Assembly: GCF_017833415.1 (NCBI RefSeq)
Contig: NZ_JAFICC010000015.1
Location: 91,976 to 155,975 of the forward strand
DNA: 64,000 bases
Direction: 5' to 3'
Source: Flavobacterium sp. 1355
GTDB lineage: Bacteria; Bacteroidota; Bacteroidia; Flavobacteriales; Flavobacteriaceae
Part shown: positions 1 through 9,400 of the stretch, piece after piece
How positions within the stretch are numbered: the first letter of the stretch is position 1
How the letters are laid out: each line of letters starts with the position of its first letter
Position numbers and translations under genes: made by a program
The notes under the pieces: model-generated
Database searches by the model: none
Told to the model about the DNA's origin: nothing
Seen by the model: only the letters and a program-made list of their open reading frames with translations

Positions 1-159
1 CCCTCCAACATTGCAAAAAACAATTCAGATGCCGGGATTGGTTTCATTGAATTAAAAAAAGTCAATTTATATACCAATGTTTCGTTAATCACTTCAAAAG
101 AAGACGATTCTGAAATCACAAAATCTGCAATTGCGTTTTTGTTGAGTTTTAAAAAATAA
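1..159 (+). CDS. 3' end of an unidentified gene
   Basis: The frame is open from the first base to the TAA at 157-159 and gives the last 52 residues of a protein that starts before the window. The tail looks like mixed strand and helix, with a glycine-rich stretch (AGIGFIEL) followed by two short strands. That recalls the C-terminus of SiaB-like/DUF6272 proteins of Bacteroidota, but only as an impression, and no catalytic motif is visible. The first repeat array begins about 25 bases after the stop, so this is probably the end of its transcript. Confidence 0.55.
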   Translation, partial: PSNIAKNNSDAGIGFIELKKVNLYTNVSLITSKEDDSEITKSAIAFLLSFKK

Positions 160-182
160 TCTAGTAAATGGTAGCGATTATT

Positions 183-840
183 TGTCATCCTGATCCCGTC
201 CCGATCCCGTCCCGAAGCTTCGGGATCGGGAGAAGGATCTCACAAAAAACTCCGCAAAGAATGGCTTTGTCATCCTGAGGAACGAAGGATCTCACAAGAA
301 ACTCCGCAAAGAGCGGCTTTGTCATCCTGAGGAACAAAGAATCTCACAAGAAACTGCATAAAGAGTAGCTTTGTCATCCTGAGGAACGAAGGATCTCACA
401 AGAAACTCCGCAAAGAATGGCTTTGTCATCCTGAGGAACGAAGGATCTCACAAGAAACTCCGCAAAGAGTAGCTTTGTCATCCTGAGGAACGAAGGATCT
501 CACAAGAAACTCCGTAAAGAATGGCTTTGTCATCCTGAGGAACAAAGGATCTCACAAGAAACTCCGCAAAGAGTGGCTTTGTCATCCTGAGGAACAAAGG
601 ATCTCACAAGAAACTCCGCAAAGAGTGGCTTTGTCATCCTGAGGAACTAAGGATCTCACAAGAAACTCCGCAAAGAATGGCTTTGTAATCCTGAGGAACA
701 AAGGATCTCACAAGAAACTCCGCAAAGTAATTCGTCCTGCTTTGTCGAGCTTCTTTGTCGAGCTTCTTTGTCGAGCTTCTTTGTCGAGCTTCTTTGTCGA
801 GCTTCTTGTGAGATCCTTCGTTCCTCAGGATGACAAACTA
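183..840. repeat. 52-bp tandem repeat array closed by an inverted copy
   Basis: About nine copies of a 52-bp unit (GTCATCCTGAGGAACGAAGG... ACTCCGCAAAGA) start at 269, 321, 373, 425, 477, 529, 581, 633 and 685. A divergent copy at 187 carries an internal palindrome (CCCGAAGCTTCGGG). At 741-805 the unit gives way to five copies of a 13-bp unit (TTTGTCGAGCTTC). At 803-832 a single inverted copy (CTTGTGAGATCCTTCG...GGATGAC) closes the array, so a transcript could fold back on itself. Copies differ by only a few bases, which implies recent amplification. Short open frames across the array carry no recognisable protein. Confidence 0.95.
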
Positions 841-1073
841 AACTAGATGACAAACTAAACTTAAAAAAACTTTGCGACTTTGCGCGATTAACCAAATTAT
901 GGAAATCCATAAAAATTAAAAACTTAAAGTAATTTAATTGCACAAAAAGAATTAGTACAAATTCATGTAATCGTGGCAAAAAAGTTACAATTTATCACAA
1001 GCAAATTACCTGAAAAGACCGAACTTTTAAATACCTTAGCAAATTATAATTCCCGTTAAAAAATCAATAAAAA

Positions 1074-2360
1074 ATGGCTGAGCAATCTTCAATTATATGT
1101 CCAAATTGTGGGACACCAATCGATGTAAACGATGTTTTAAAACATCAGTTGGAAGATAGTATCCGTAAAGAATTTCAACAAAAAGCCAATGCTCAAACCA
1201 GGGAACTGGAGCTTAAAAACGAACAATTCGAAAAAGCAAAGGCCGACTTTGAAGCCAAAAAGAAACAGGAAAATGAACTTTTTGCTGAACGCCTGGAACG
1301 CGAAAAAAAGACAGCCGAAAAAGAAATTACCGAAAAACTAAAAGCCAAACTCGAAGAAGAAAATAAAGATCGTCTGACCTTAATGGAAAAGGAACTTTCT
1401 GAGAAATCAGAAAAACTTCGCGAACTGAATAAAATGGCGGGTGAAATTGCCAAACTCCAGCGCGAAAAACTGGAAATGAAAGAAGCAATCGAAGCCGAAG
1501 CCCAAAAACAGCTGAACGCCACATTGATTTTGGAACGCGACAAAATCCGCAAACAGGAAGAAGAAAAAAACGAACTTAAAATAAAAGAATACCAGAAACA
1601 GTCTGACGACCAGAAAAAACTGATCGAAGAAATGAAACGCAAGCAGGAACAAGGTTCTATGCAATTACAGGGCGAAGTAATGGAATTGGCAATCGAAGAA
1701 TGGCTGGCCAACAACTTCCCGTTAGACACTATCGATGAAGTCAAAAAAGGAGCCAACGGCGCCGATTGTCTTCAGATAGTGAATACCCGCGAACTTCAAA
1801 ATTGCGGTTCTATCTATTACGAAAGTAAACGTACAAAAGCATTTCAGCCTTCATGGATTGAGAAATTCAAAAATGATATCCGAAACAAAAGAGCCAATAT
1901 CGGCGTTTTAGTTACCGAAGTAATGCCAGCAGGAATGGACCGAATGGGAATGCGCGACGGAATCTGGATTTGTACGTATGAAGAGTTTAAAGGCTTAAGT
2001 GCCGTTTTGCGTCAGTCGCTTATACAGGTAAGCCAGGCCGTACAGGCGCAGGAAAATAAAGGCGACAAAATGTCGATGCTGTACGATTTTTTAACCAGCA
2101 ACGAATTCCGTTTGCAGATTGAAGGAATCGTAGAAGGTTTTACACAAATGCAGGGCGATCTCGATGCCGAAAAAAGAGCCATGCAGAGAATCTGGAAACA
2201 ACGCGAGAAACAAATCGAAAAAGTAGTTCATAATACACTGGGGATGTACGGATCGATTCGCGGCATTGCCGGAAACGCAGTTCAGACCGTAAGGGCCTTA
2301 GAACTCGATTTTATTGAAGAAGAAAACGAAGATCCCAATGACTTAAAAGACTTATTATAA
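1074..2360 (+). CDS. DUF2130 domain-containing coiled-coil protein
   Basis: This 428-residue soluble protein has no signal peptide. Residues 7-14 form a small zinc-ribbon-like knuckle (CPNCG, Cys9 and Cys12). Residues about 30-205 are a highly charged Glu/Lys/Gln-rich region expected to be one long coiled coil. The C-terminal part (about 215-400, including WLANNFPLDTIDEVKKGANGAD) matches the DUF2130 family, which has a restriction-endonuclease-like flavour but no proven function. The ATG at 1074 starts right before the Cys knuckle and fits the family. The gene stands alone, with an AT-rich gap of 233 bases upstream and a terminator at 2521. Confidence 0.85.
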   Translation: MAEQSSIICPNCGTPIDVNDVLKHQLEDSIRKEFQQKANAQTRELELKNEQFEKAKADFEAKKKQENELFAERLEREKKTAEKEITEKLKAKLEEENKDRLTLMEKELSEKSEKLRELNKMAGEIAKLQREKLEMKEAIEAEAQKQLNATLILERDKIRKQEEEKNELKIKEYQKQSDDQKKLIEEMKRKQEQGSMQLQGEVMELAIEEWLANNFPLDTIDEVKKGANGADCLQIVNTRELQNCGSIYYESKRTKAFQPSWIEKFKNDIRNKRANIGVLVTEVMPAGMDRMGMRDGIWICTYEEFKGLSAVLRQSLIQVSQAVQAQENKGDKMSMLYDFLTSNEFRLQIEGIVEGFTQMQGDLDAEKRAMQRIWKQREKQIEKVVHNTLGMYGSIRGIAGNAVQTVRALELDFIEEENEDPNDLKDLL

Positions 2361-2520
2361 TAGTTCACGATTAGATCGTTATCTGGATATCTGTAAAACT
2401 TTCTTTGGGACAGAATTTGGTTATTATAGAATTTTCAAGGTTTATTTTTTTATAAATCCCCCATCACAGATCGCAGACAACAGACACTCAAAAGAACTAC
2501 TGAAAATATATTTTCCCTAT

Positions 2521-2563
2521 AATACACTGACTTTTAAATCTTTAAAGTCAGTGTATTTTTTTT
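2521..2563 (+). terminator. intrinsic terminator after the DUF2130 gene
   Basis: An inverted repeat (AATACACTGACTTT / AAAGTCAGTGTATT) with a short AT loop is followed by a run of T. It lies 160 bases after the stop of the DUF2130 gene. Confidence 0.8.
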
Positions 2564-2619
2564 CATATATTAAATAGTATTTTCTTACATAAAGCCTTTT
2601 TTTAAAAAAAATCTTACTT

Positions 2620-2655
2620 TTTGTTGTTTTGTTTAATAAATATCTTATACCTTTG
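2620..2655 (+). promoter_or_regulatory. Bacteroidota-type promoter at the head of a long leader
   Basis: The -7 element TACCTTTG (2648-2655) fits TAnnTTTG. Candidate -33 elements are TTG at 2624-2626 (21-base spacer) or TTTG at 2628-2631 (16-base spacer). Transcription would start near 2660, about 770 bases before the next large gene. It therefore drives either a long 5' leader or a separate small RNA. Confidence 0.55.
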
Positions 2656-2663
2656 TGCGCGAA

Positions 2664-3431
2664 TTGAATAACTAAAAAATTTTGTAAGAATATGGGGCAA
2701 AAGAAAGTTATAGTCAGGGTATAAAAAAGTATACCTTAATAAGTATGTCTTTTTTATTTCAACATTAGAAAGTCAATCAGGAGAAAATTGCATCGACACT
2801 ATCAAAGTTAAAAATATACGACAAGCATTACCATAAAAAGTAATAAATAAAATCAGTCTGATAAAAAAATAATTATACTCCAAAATACAAGTCAATCTCC
2901 TCCCAAGAAAATTTGACAGCGCTATATACTTTCAACTTATAAAACAATAAACAATTATTGCAAGGCATTTTTTTGAATTCTTTGTTTCAATAATTGAAAG
3001 TAAATTACAAAAGGTTATTAAATAATAACCGCAGGCATTTCGCCGAAAGGCAACACGGAAACAAACCGGACAAATAAAAAAATACCACATAGAAACACAA
3101 GACAGCTACCAATAACACTGTCTCAATCTTATTTGAGAAAAAGGTTATAAACAGCAATTTATAAGCATCATTATTTGTGCCCAATACTTTTTGACACAAA
3201 TATTTCCAAAAACACCCCTATGATCATGGCTGTATTACGGCCATGATCAATGCTATTTTGTATCATAAACAAGACTAAAATAATTAACAAAAGAAAAAGC
3301 CATGTCAAAAAACACGGTAATAAAAGTGAAATAAAAACTAAATCAAACTATGACTAATTCAAAATGTATGTGAAAATGAGATTTATTCTCCCAGAAAAAA
3401 TTAATAAGTAATAATGTAAAATTAAGAACTA
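2664..3431 (+). other. long gene-free leader before the FISUMP gene
   Basis: These 768 bases hold no convincing large gene. Visible items are a ten-codon mini-ORF (2692-2724, MGQKKVIVRV), a small hairpin overlapping its stop (GGTATA 2718-2723 / TATACC 2730-2735), and a perfect 10-bp inverted repeat at 3221-3249. The rest is AT-rich and featureless to me. A 64-residue open frame on the minus strand (3005-3199) has no coding character. Confidence 0.5.
3221..3249. other. perfect 10-bp inverted repeat
   Basis: TGATCATGGC at 3221-3230 is exactly complementary to GCCATGATCA at 3240-3249 with a 9-base loop. There is no good T-run directly after it, so it is a weak terminator at best. It could end a small RNA started at about 2660 or be a protein-binding site for the gene at 3432. 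Confidence 0.6.
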
Positions 3432-6400
3432 ATGAAAAAAAATCTATTTAGTCTTTGGCTCTTTATATTGGCCGTGTTTTTCTCCACCAATATAAGCGCA
3501 CAGGTTACCCTGGGTAACACAAATGGTATTCCTAAACCCGCCGAACCATTCTCGGCAGTCGAAATGATCAGTAACGGAAAAGGAGGTCTGCGTTTACCAC
3601 AGTTAACAACACTTGAGAGAAACGCTTTGTTGCCTCCAACTCTTACAGCAGCTCAAAAAACATTGGCAAATGGCCTTACCATTTTCAACACATCAACAAA
3701 TTGTGTCGAATACTGGAACAGCACACGCTGGATCAGTTTATGTGAGGGAACAAGTATGGCCAAAATAAGCCCTGATCCTTGTACCAATGTAGCGGCAGAC
3801 GGAACAGGCTGCGACCAGACCTTTACCGTTACAGATCCTGATTGTCCAAATGGTCCATTCTCTATTGCGATTATGGCAGGAAGCGAATATGCTGTTTTAA
3901 CCGATATCAATTCTGGAGCAGGAACATTTAAGGTAAACTTTAAGGTAAACGAAACTACTACGCCCCACACTGTAATGGTAAGGGTAACAAGCTCTTGTAC
4001 AGGACAGTTTAAGGATTTTATGTTTATGCAGAATGGCGTAATTTGTGATACAACCCTGGGAACTGCTCCGGCAATCAGCCCAAGCAGCCCTGCCCTGACT
4101 TTATGTGCAGGCGGTGCAGTATATCTATCGATACCGGCAAATACACCAAATTTGGCTAGTGTAATCTGGACCCGTAATGGGGTACCGGTAGCAACAGGCG
4201 TTAATTTTTACACCGCTACCATGCCCGGTACTTATGATATTTCTCTTGGTGCTGCAGGCTGTAATATGAACTCTGGCAATGAGCGTGTTATTACAAACTC
4301 AACAACTCCGGCTCCAACAGTAATCAATACTATTGTAGCTTCAAATAACGGCGTGATGTGTGGCACAAGCGGTACGGTTACCTTAACGGCAACAGGCGCA
4401 TCAGGTACGGTTTCATGGTTTAAAAATGGAGAATTGACTTCTAAAACAGGAACAAAAATTACCCTGAACGGTTCTGCAGATGCAGGAAACTGGTTTGCAG
4501 CAGCAGGGAGCGGAGGCTGCTACAGTAAACCGTCGAACACGGTTACAGTTACAGTACAGACGCCAACAGGAACACCAATTGTAGTAAACAATGCAGATGT
4601 ATTGATCAACAACAAACGAATCGATCAGGTTACTTCTTTTTGTTCAGGAGGAAGTTTAATATTAAAAGTAAACAACCCACAGGTGGGAGTTTCGTATACT
4701 TGGTACAATGACCAGACGATCATTGCAAGTCCTTACACAATTCCTGCAGGCGCTACAAGTCTTTTAATTCGTATGGTAGCTACAGACAACAGCGGTGCAG
4801 CCTGTCCGGTAGAAGCCAGTACAACAGAAGCACCAATTACGGGCGGTACAGCTCCTAAAACACCAACCATTTCAAGTCTTACGGGTGGCGTTCTTTGCAA
4901 CGGAAGGGCAGACTTAACGATTACACCGCAGGAAACGGGAACATACACATATCAATGGTACAAAGATGGTGTGGCAATGTCTGACACTACACAGGCTATA
5001 ACGGCAGATACACCGGGCGTAACTTATACAGCAACGGTAACCAATGCTACAGGTTGTGTGAGTGCTCCTGCAACCATGACAATTCCAACGCAACAGTCTA
5101 CTATACCGGTGCTTGACTGGAAAACAACCAGTACGACAGCCAATAATGGTGACAGAATATTTTATGAGACAAATTTAGTAGCAGGAACAGCCGACACTTA
5201 TGAGTGGTCACTAGACGGGGTTAAATTGAGTGCAACAACATCAAGTACGACAATTACCTTACCTACAACTGGTTCAACGGCTACTATTAAAGTTAAGGGT
5301 ACGAACGCTTGTGGTACATCTGCAGAAATCACTAAAACGGTTGCTTTAAGCCCGCTTTGTCCAACACCAGCAGTTACAGCGTCTACATCTACAACATTGT
5401 CTACAGTTGCAGGAATTGGAGTAGCTGCAGGCGTAGCGGTAACAAATAATAATCAGGAGACCTATCAATGGTACACCAATACAACAGCAGTAGCAAGTGG
5501 CGGAACTGCAATAAGCGGTGAAACAAGGGCTACAACAACATACACTCCGGCAGCTAATGCAGCAGCTGGTACTGTATACCTATATTGTATAGTAACAAAT
5601 GGCTGTACGCCAACAACACCAGTGGCATCTCCTGTCTTTACAGTAAATGTATCAGCAAACCCTGCGAACCTGACTCTTGGTGCTGGTACTTTCTCAGGAC
5701 CAACATGTTTTGATATTAACAAATCGAATTGGGGTGCTAATTGTGGGAATCAGACTGATCGTGCCCTGAAGGCTACTAATTTTGCGACTGATAACGTACA
5801 AAAATATTATTTTACGGCAAGCGCAACCGGTACTAAAACTAACCTTAGATTTGCAATTGTAGACAAAGATAATGTTGTTCAGGGTAGTGATGCAGAAACT
5901 GTTAAAATAACAGGAACAGTTGCCGATAGCCAGACCGTAACACTTACCGTAACTTACAAAAATACATTAAGTAATCCGGGTAGTATAGTTTGGGGGAAAA
6001 CGACAGCCACTGCTATAAAAGTACAAATCTATGCTATATATAATAACGGCAGCGCAGATGTAGCGGTACCGCTAAATGTAAGACTTCAGGATTGTGCATG
6101 TTGTGGGGCAAAAATATCTGCATCGGTTTGGAAAAACTTTATGTGCCATAATTTAGGGGCTGATCAAACACTTGACCCTTCAAAAGCTGCACAAGGACTG
6201 ATTGGAGATTATTACCAATATGGACAAAAAACTCCAATATCAGCAGGCTGGATTACTATTGCTGCTACTTCTACTGCCCCTGCTAATCTATGGGCTTTGA
6301 CTACTGCAAATCCATTAAAAGGAGTTAATGACCCATGCCCTGATGGCTTTAGGGTGCCAACAAAAGCAGAATGGGCAGGAGTTGTTGCTAATAACACTTT

Positions 6401-6692
6401 TACAAAAGTCCCTACCTGGACTGGTAGTGGTTCAACATTGACAAACGTTTTACAAGTGGGCACACAATTGTATTTACCGCTTTCCGGGGGATTTTTGGGA
6501 GGCAGTCCGACATATGTAAATACTAATGCATATTATTTCGCATCTGATTCAGCTCCCTATAACCCTAGTAATAGCGCCACATTTATGATGAGTTATTTTA
6601 CTATGTATTATACTAGTTCAGTACCTAGTGCTACTACTGGTGCAATGAGTAAGACAAATGAGGGATATTCTGTTCGTTGTATCGAGCAATAA
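3432..6692 (+). CDS. secreted Ig-like repeat protein with C-terminal FISUMP domain
   Basis: This 1086-residue protein starts with a signal peptide (residues 1-24, ending in SAQ). Residues about 115-930 are Thr/Gly/Ala-rich beta-sandwich repeats with paired Cys and recurring WxxNG or WYKDG strands, as in Ig-like/PKD-type surface modules. The last ~180 residues (CPDGFRVPTKAEW... ending GYSVRCIEQ) match the FISUMP (Fibrobacter succinogenes major paralogous) domain. No type IX secretion C-terminal signal is apparent. The likely role is a surface or secreted adhesin or glycan-binding protein, but no ligand can be named. The gene stands alone behind a very long leader and ahead of strong hairpins. 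Confidence 0.8.
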   Translation: MKKNLFSLWLFILAVFFSTNISAQVTLGNTNGIPKPAEPFSAVEMISNGKGGLRLPQLTTLERNALLPPTLTAAQKTLANGLTIFNTSTNCVEYWNSTRWISLCEGTSMAKISPDPCTNVAADGTGCDQTFTVTDPDCPNGPFSIAIMAGSEYAVLTDINSGAGTFKVNFKVNETTTPHTVMVRVTSSCTGQFKDFMFMQNGVICDTTLGTAPAISPSSPALTLCAGGAVYLSIPANTPNLASVIWTRNGVPVATGVNFYTATMPGTYDISLGAAGCNMNSGNERVITNSTTPAPTVINTIVASNNGVMCGTSGTVTLTATGASGTVSWFKNGELTSKTGTKITLNGSADAGNWFAAAGSGGCYSKPSNTVTVTVQTPTGTPIVVNNADVLINNKRIDQVTSFCSGGSLILKVNNPQVGVSYTWYNDQTIIASPYTIPAGATSLLIRMVATDNSGAACPVEASTTEAPITGGTAPKTPTISSLTGGVLCNGRADLTITPQETGTYTYQWYKDGVAMSDTTQAITADTPGVTYTATVTNATGCVSAPATMTIPTQQSTIPVLDWKTTSTTANNGDRIFYETNLVAGTADTYEWSLDGVKLSATTSSTTITLPTTGSTATIKVKGTNACGTSAEITKTVALSPLCPTPAVTASTSTTLSTVAGIGVAAGVAVTNNNQETYQWYTNTTAVASGGTAISGETRATTTYTPAANAAAGTVYLYCIVTNGCTPTTPVASPVFTVNVSANPANLTLGAGTFSGPTCFDINKSNWGANCGNQTDRALKATNFATDNVQKYYFTASATGTKTNLRFAIVDKDNVVQGSDAETVKITGTVADSQTVTLTVTYKNTLSNPGSIVWGKTTATAIKVQIYAIYNNGSADVAVPLNVRLQDCACCGAKISASVWKNFMCHNLGADQTLDPSKAAQGLIGDYYQYGQKTPISAGWITIAATSTAPANLWALTTANPLKGVNDPCPDGFRVPTKAEWAGVVANNTFTKVPTWTGSGSTLTNVLQVGTQLYLPLSGGFLGGSPTYVNTNAYYFASDSAPYNPSNSATFMMSYFTMYYTSSVPSATTGAMSKTNEGYSVRCIEQ

Positions 6693-6738
6693 GTTTTTAA
6701 ACAAAACATTTTAATATAAGACATTAAATGCCAATAAA

Positions 6739-6766
6739 CCTGCAGGCGGGTCGTACCGCCTGCAGG
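6739..6766. repeat. GC-rich hairpin
   Basis: CCTGCAGGCGG and CCGCCTGCAGG form an 11-bp perfect stem with a 6-base loop, 46 bases after the FISUMP stop. There is no T-run. It stands out from the AT-rich surroundings and may stabilise the 3' end of the mRNA together with the terminator just downstream. Confidence 0.7.
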
Positions 6767-6773
6767 AACTAAG

Positions 6774-6812
6774 AAAAGGCCGGGTTACAACTAGTAATAC
6801 CGGTCTTTTTTA
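6774..6812 (+). terminator. intrinsic terminator of the FISUMP gene
   Basis: AAAAGGCCGGGTTAC pairs with GTAATACCGGTCTTTTT with a short loop and a T-run. It is clearly related in sequence to the terminator at 8407-8449 after the next gene, as if the two 3' ends were copied from one another. Confidence 0.8.
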
Positions 6813-6854
6813 ATAATACGTTCTTATTTGTTATTGTAAAAGTTAGGCATTCCG

Positions 6855-6960
6855 TTTTGTCATCGTGAGAAACAAAGGAACCCACAAAGTTCCGCAAAAA
6901 ACACACGTATGTCATCGTGAGAAACAAAGGATCACACAAGAAACTCAACAAACAAAACAC
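6855..6960. repeat. two degenerate copies of the GTCATC(C/G)TGAG repeat
   Basis: Two copies of a unit starting GTCATCGTGAGAAACAAAGGA occur about 53 bases apart. They belong to the same family as the 52-bp array at 183-840 but have diverged (CGTGAG instead of CCTGAG). Confidence 0.75.
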
Positions 6961-7067
6961 AACATATGTCAAAAAACAATAACAAAATTTTGTATAAAAA
7001 TACTTACATATTAACATACTGTTTTAAGAAAATGATTTAATTTTGCAACTTATCAAAAAAGAAAAAG

Positions 7068-8373
7068 ATGAAACAATTTTTTTTAGCATTTATAGCAATT
7101 TTAGGCACAATATCAGCAAAAAGCCAAACCATAAATATTGATTTAAGTCATTTTGGCGGTAAATCATACTATTGTCTGGCGGTTGAAGGACAAAAACGAT
7201 ACGATTGCTAAAGGTAAATTAGACAAATCGGGTAAAGCGGTCATCGTTTTTAAAGACCGTTATAAAGGTTACAAAGGCATGTCACGTTTTTTACTGACCG
7301 AAGGCGGAGGATTGGATCTGGTAATAAACAAAGAGAATTTTACAGTAAGCTGTAAAGAAGAAGTACCCAATTTGGAAAATATTCATTTTATAGGTTCCCC
7401 AGAAAATGAATACTTTATTAATACTTCTATGAAAAAGACACAGCTTTTGCAAAAAGCAGAACTTGCAAAAGCCGTATTAGCAACCTACAATAAAGCCGAT
7501 GCCGTTTATGCACCGTTTGAAAAAGAACAGACACAACTAAACGACCAATATAAAGCGCTTAGAAACAGTAATACACAAAGTCCGTTATATGCTGCCCGCG
7601 TACTGGAAATATTTGATTTTTTAATGGGCAATTCCAATGATCTCAAAGACAGTCCCGAGCAAAAAGCGGCGGCGGCAAATGATTTTGTACTATCAAAAGT
7701 AAACTTCGACGATCTTTACAACAGTAACGCCTGGAATGAAGTTTTTGCCGGATGGTTAAACATACAAATTCAGCAATCAAAAAGTGATGAACAATTACTG
7801 GCAGACATACAACAGGTTGGGGCAAGAATAAAAAGCAATGCCCAATTTACAGAATTCGCAGATATAATGGTGAGACAATTATCTCAAAAAGGAAAAGACA
7901 ATGTAGGAAGTCCGTTTGGTGCCTACTTAGCAAAATCAGGCAGAATAGAAAAACCAACCCCTTTCTTATTATCTGCTATGGGAGGTCCTCAAACAGGTAT
8001 GGCCGCACCAGATTTACTTTGGAAGTCGGGACCCTACAGTTTCGATAAAAAGCAAAAAACAGTTTTAGTTTTCTACGAAGCAGGATGCAACAACTGCGAT
8101 AACGAAATAAACCTTTTAATAGGCAATTATCAGGAACTGCAGAAAAAAGGCTATGAAGTAGTTTCCGCAGCCTCAGACATGGACAAAACCGAAAGCGAAA
8201 AATATTCTGCCAGATTTCCGTGGAAAAACAAATACTGCGATTTTAACGGAAGCACAGGATATAACTTTACCACTTTTGGCGTAATAGGAACACCAACCAT
8301 TTTTATTATAGACGAAAACGGCATCATCACCGGACGTTACGCCCGATTGGTTGATGCACATATATTGAATTAA
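7068..8373 (+). CDS. thioredoxin-like (redoxin) secreted protein, apparent frameshift
   Basis: The reading frame from ATG 7068 encodes a signal peptide (MKQFFLAFIAILGTISAKSQ) and then TINIDLSHFGGKSYY..., but stops at 7209. The rest of the protein (…NDTIAKGKLDKSGK… to the stop at 8371-8373) is in the next frame. The switch lies at the A5 run 7192-7196; one extra A would join EGQK to NDTIAKGKL. The intact product would be about 435 residues, with a DUF4369-like N-terminal part and a C-terminal TlpA/redoxin domain bearing a CNNC redox motif (YEAGCNNCDNE). The role would be periplasmic or surface thiol-disulfide exchange. The open frame beginning at TTG 7153 lacks a leader and is unlikely to be the true start. 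It may be a pseudogene, a slippage-controlled gene or a sequencing error. Confidence 0.75.
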
Positions 8374-8406
8374 ACTATTCAAAAGTTATAGTTTCTAAAG
8401 CAACAA

Positions 8407-8449
8407 GAAAAAGGTCGGATTTACGTAGTAGTAAATACCGGCCTTTTTT
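8407..8449 (+). terminator. intrinsic terminator of the redoxin gene
   Basis: AAAAAGGTCGG(ATTTAC) pairs with (GTAAAT)ACCGGCCTTTTTT, ending in six T. It is a sequence relative of the terminator at 6774-6812. Confidence 0.85.
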
Positions 8450-8461
8450 CTATATTACACA

Positions 8462-9375
8462 ATGTATGTCATCCTGAGGAACGAAGGACCACACAAGCAA
8501 CTCCGCAAAGTGATTCGTCAAAGAAAACACAATGTATGTCATCCTGAGGAACGAAGGACCACACAAGCAACTCCGCAAAGTGATTTCCGCACCGTTTTGT
8601 CGAACTTCTTGTGTGCCAATCTTTGTCGAGCTCCTTGTGTGATCCCTCGTTCCTCGGGATGACAAAGCAGGAGTGAAATACTTTGGCGAATTGCTTTGTC
8701 GAGCTCCTTGTGTGGTCCTTCGTTCCTCAGGATGACAAAGCTGGAGTGAAATACTTTGGCGAATTGCTTTGTCGACCCCCTTGTGTGGTCCTTCGTTCCT
8801 CAGGATGACAAAGCTGGAGTGAAATACTTTGGCGAATTGCTTTGTCGAGCTCCTTGTGTGATCCCTCGTTCCTCGGGATGACAAAGCAGGAGTGAAATAC
8901 TTTGGCGAATTGCTTTGTCGAGCTCCTTGTGTGGTCCTTCGTTCCTCAGGATGACAAAGCAGGAGTGAAATACTTTGGCGAATTCCTTTGTCGAGCCCCT
9001 TATGTGGTCCCTCGTTCCTCGGGATGACAAAGCAGGAGTGAAATACTTTGTCGAATTGCTTTGGCGAGCCCCTTGTGTGGTCCCTCGTTCCTCGGGATGA
9101 CAAAGCTGGAGTGAAATACTTTGTCGAATTGCTTTGTCGAGCTCCTTGTGTGGTCCTTCGTTCCTCAGGATGACAAAACTGGAGTGAAATACTTTGTCGA
9201 GCTACTTGTGGTCCTTTTCCCGATCCCGAAGCGTCGGGACGGGATCGGGACGGATCAGGATGACAAAACAAAACGCAAAAAACTCCACAAAGCAATTCGA
9301 CAAAATCTGTAATTTTGAAGAACGAATGAACACAAAAGAACTCCATACAAAGTTTGTCATCCTGACATACGTTGT
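8462..9375. repeat. 73-bp tandem repeat array with two opposed copies at the left edge
   Basis: Two plus-sense copies (GTCATCCTGAGGAACGAAGG, at 8468 and 8538) face a long run of inverted copies with an exact 73-bp period. The GATGACAAAG anchor recurs at 8658, 8731, 8804, 8877, 8950, 9023, 9096 and 9169. Each unit contains a GGAGTGAAATACTTTG(G/T)CGAATTGCTTTGTCGAG link. The right edge has the palindrome CCCGATCCCGAAGCGTCGGG type also seen at 183-240. The opposed copies could form long hairpins. A long minus-strand open frame across this array (8450-9346) is only repeat translation. Confidence 0.95.
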
Positions 9376-9400
9376 GTTTTATAACATACGGTGAGTAATT

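Noticed and set aside
656..979. 107-codon minus-strand frame
   Set aside because: Its C-terminal part lies on the 52-bp repeat array and the rest is AT-rich; no start signal or family.
3005..3199. 64-codon minus-strand frame in the FISUMP leader
   Set aside because: Low-complexity hydrophobic translation of AT-rich DNA with no initiation signal.
8450..9346. 298-codon open frame on the minus strand
   Set aside because: It is translation of the 73-bp repeat array; its periodic peptide simply mirrors the DNA repeat.
183..9375. CRISPR array
   Set aside because: Regular periods are present, but there are no unique spacers between repeats and no cas genes.
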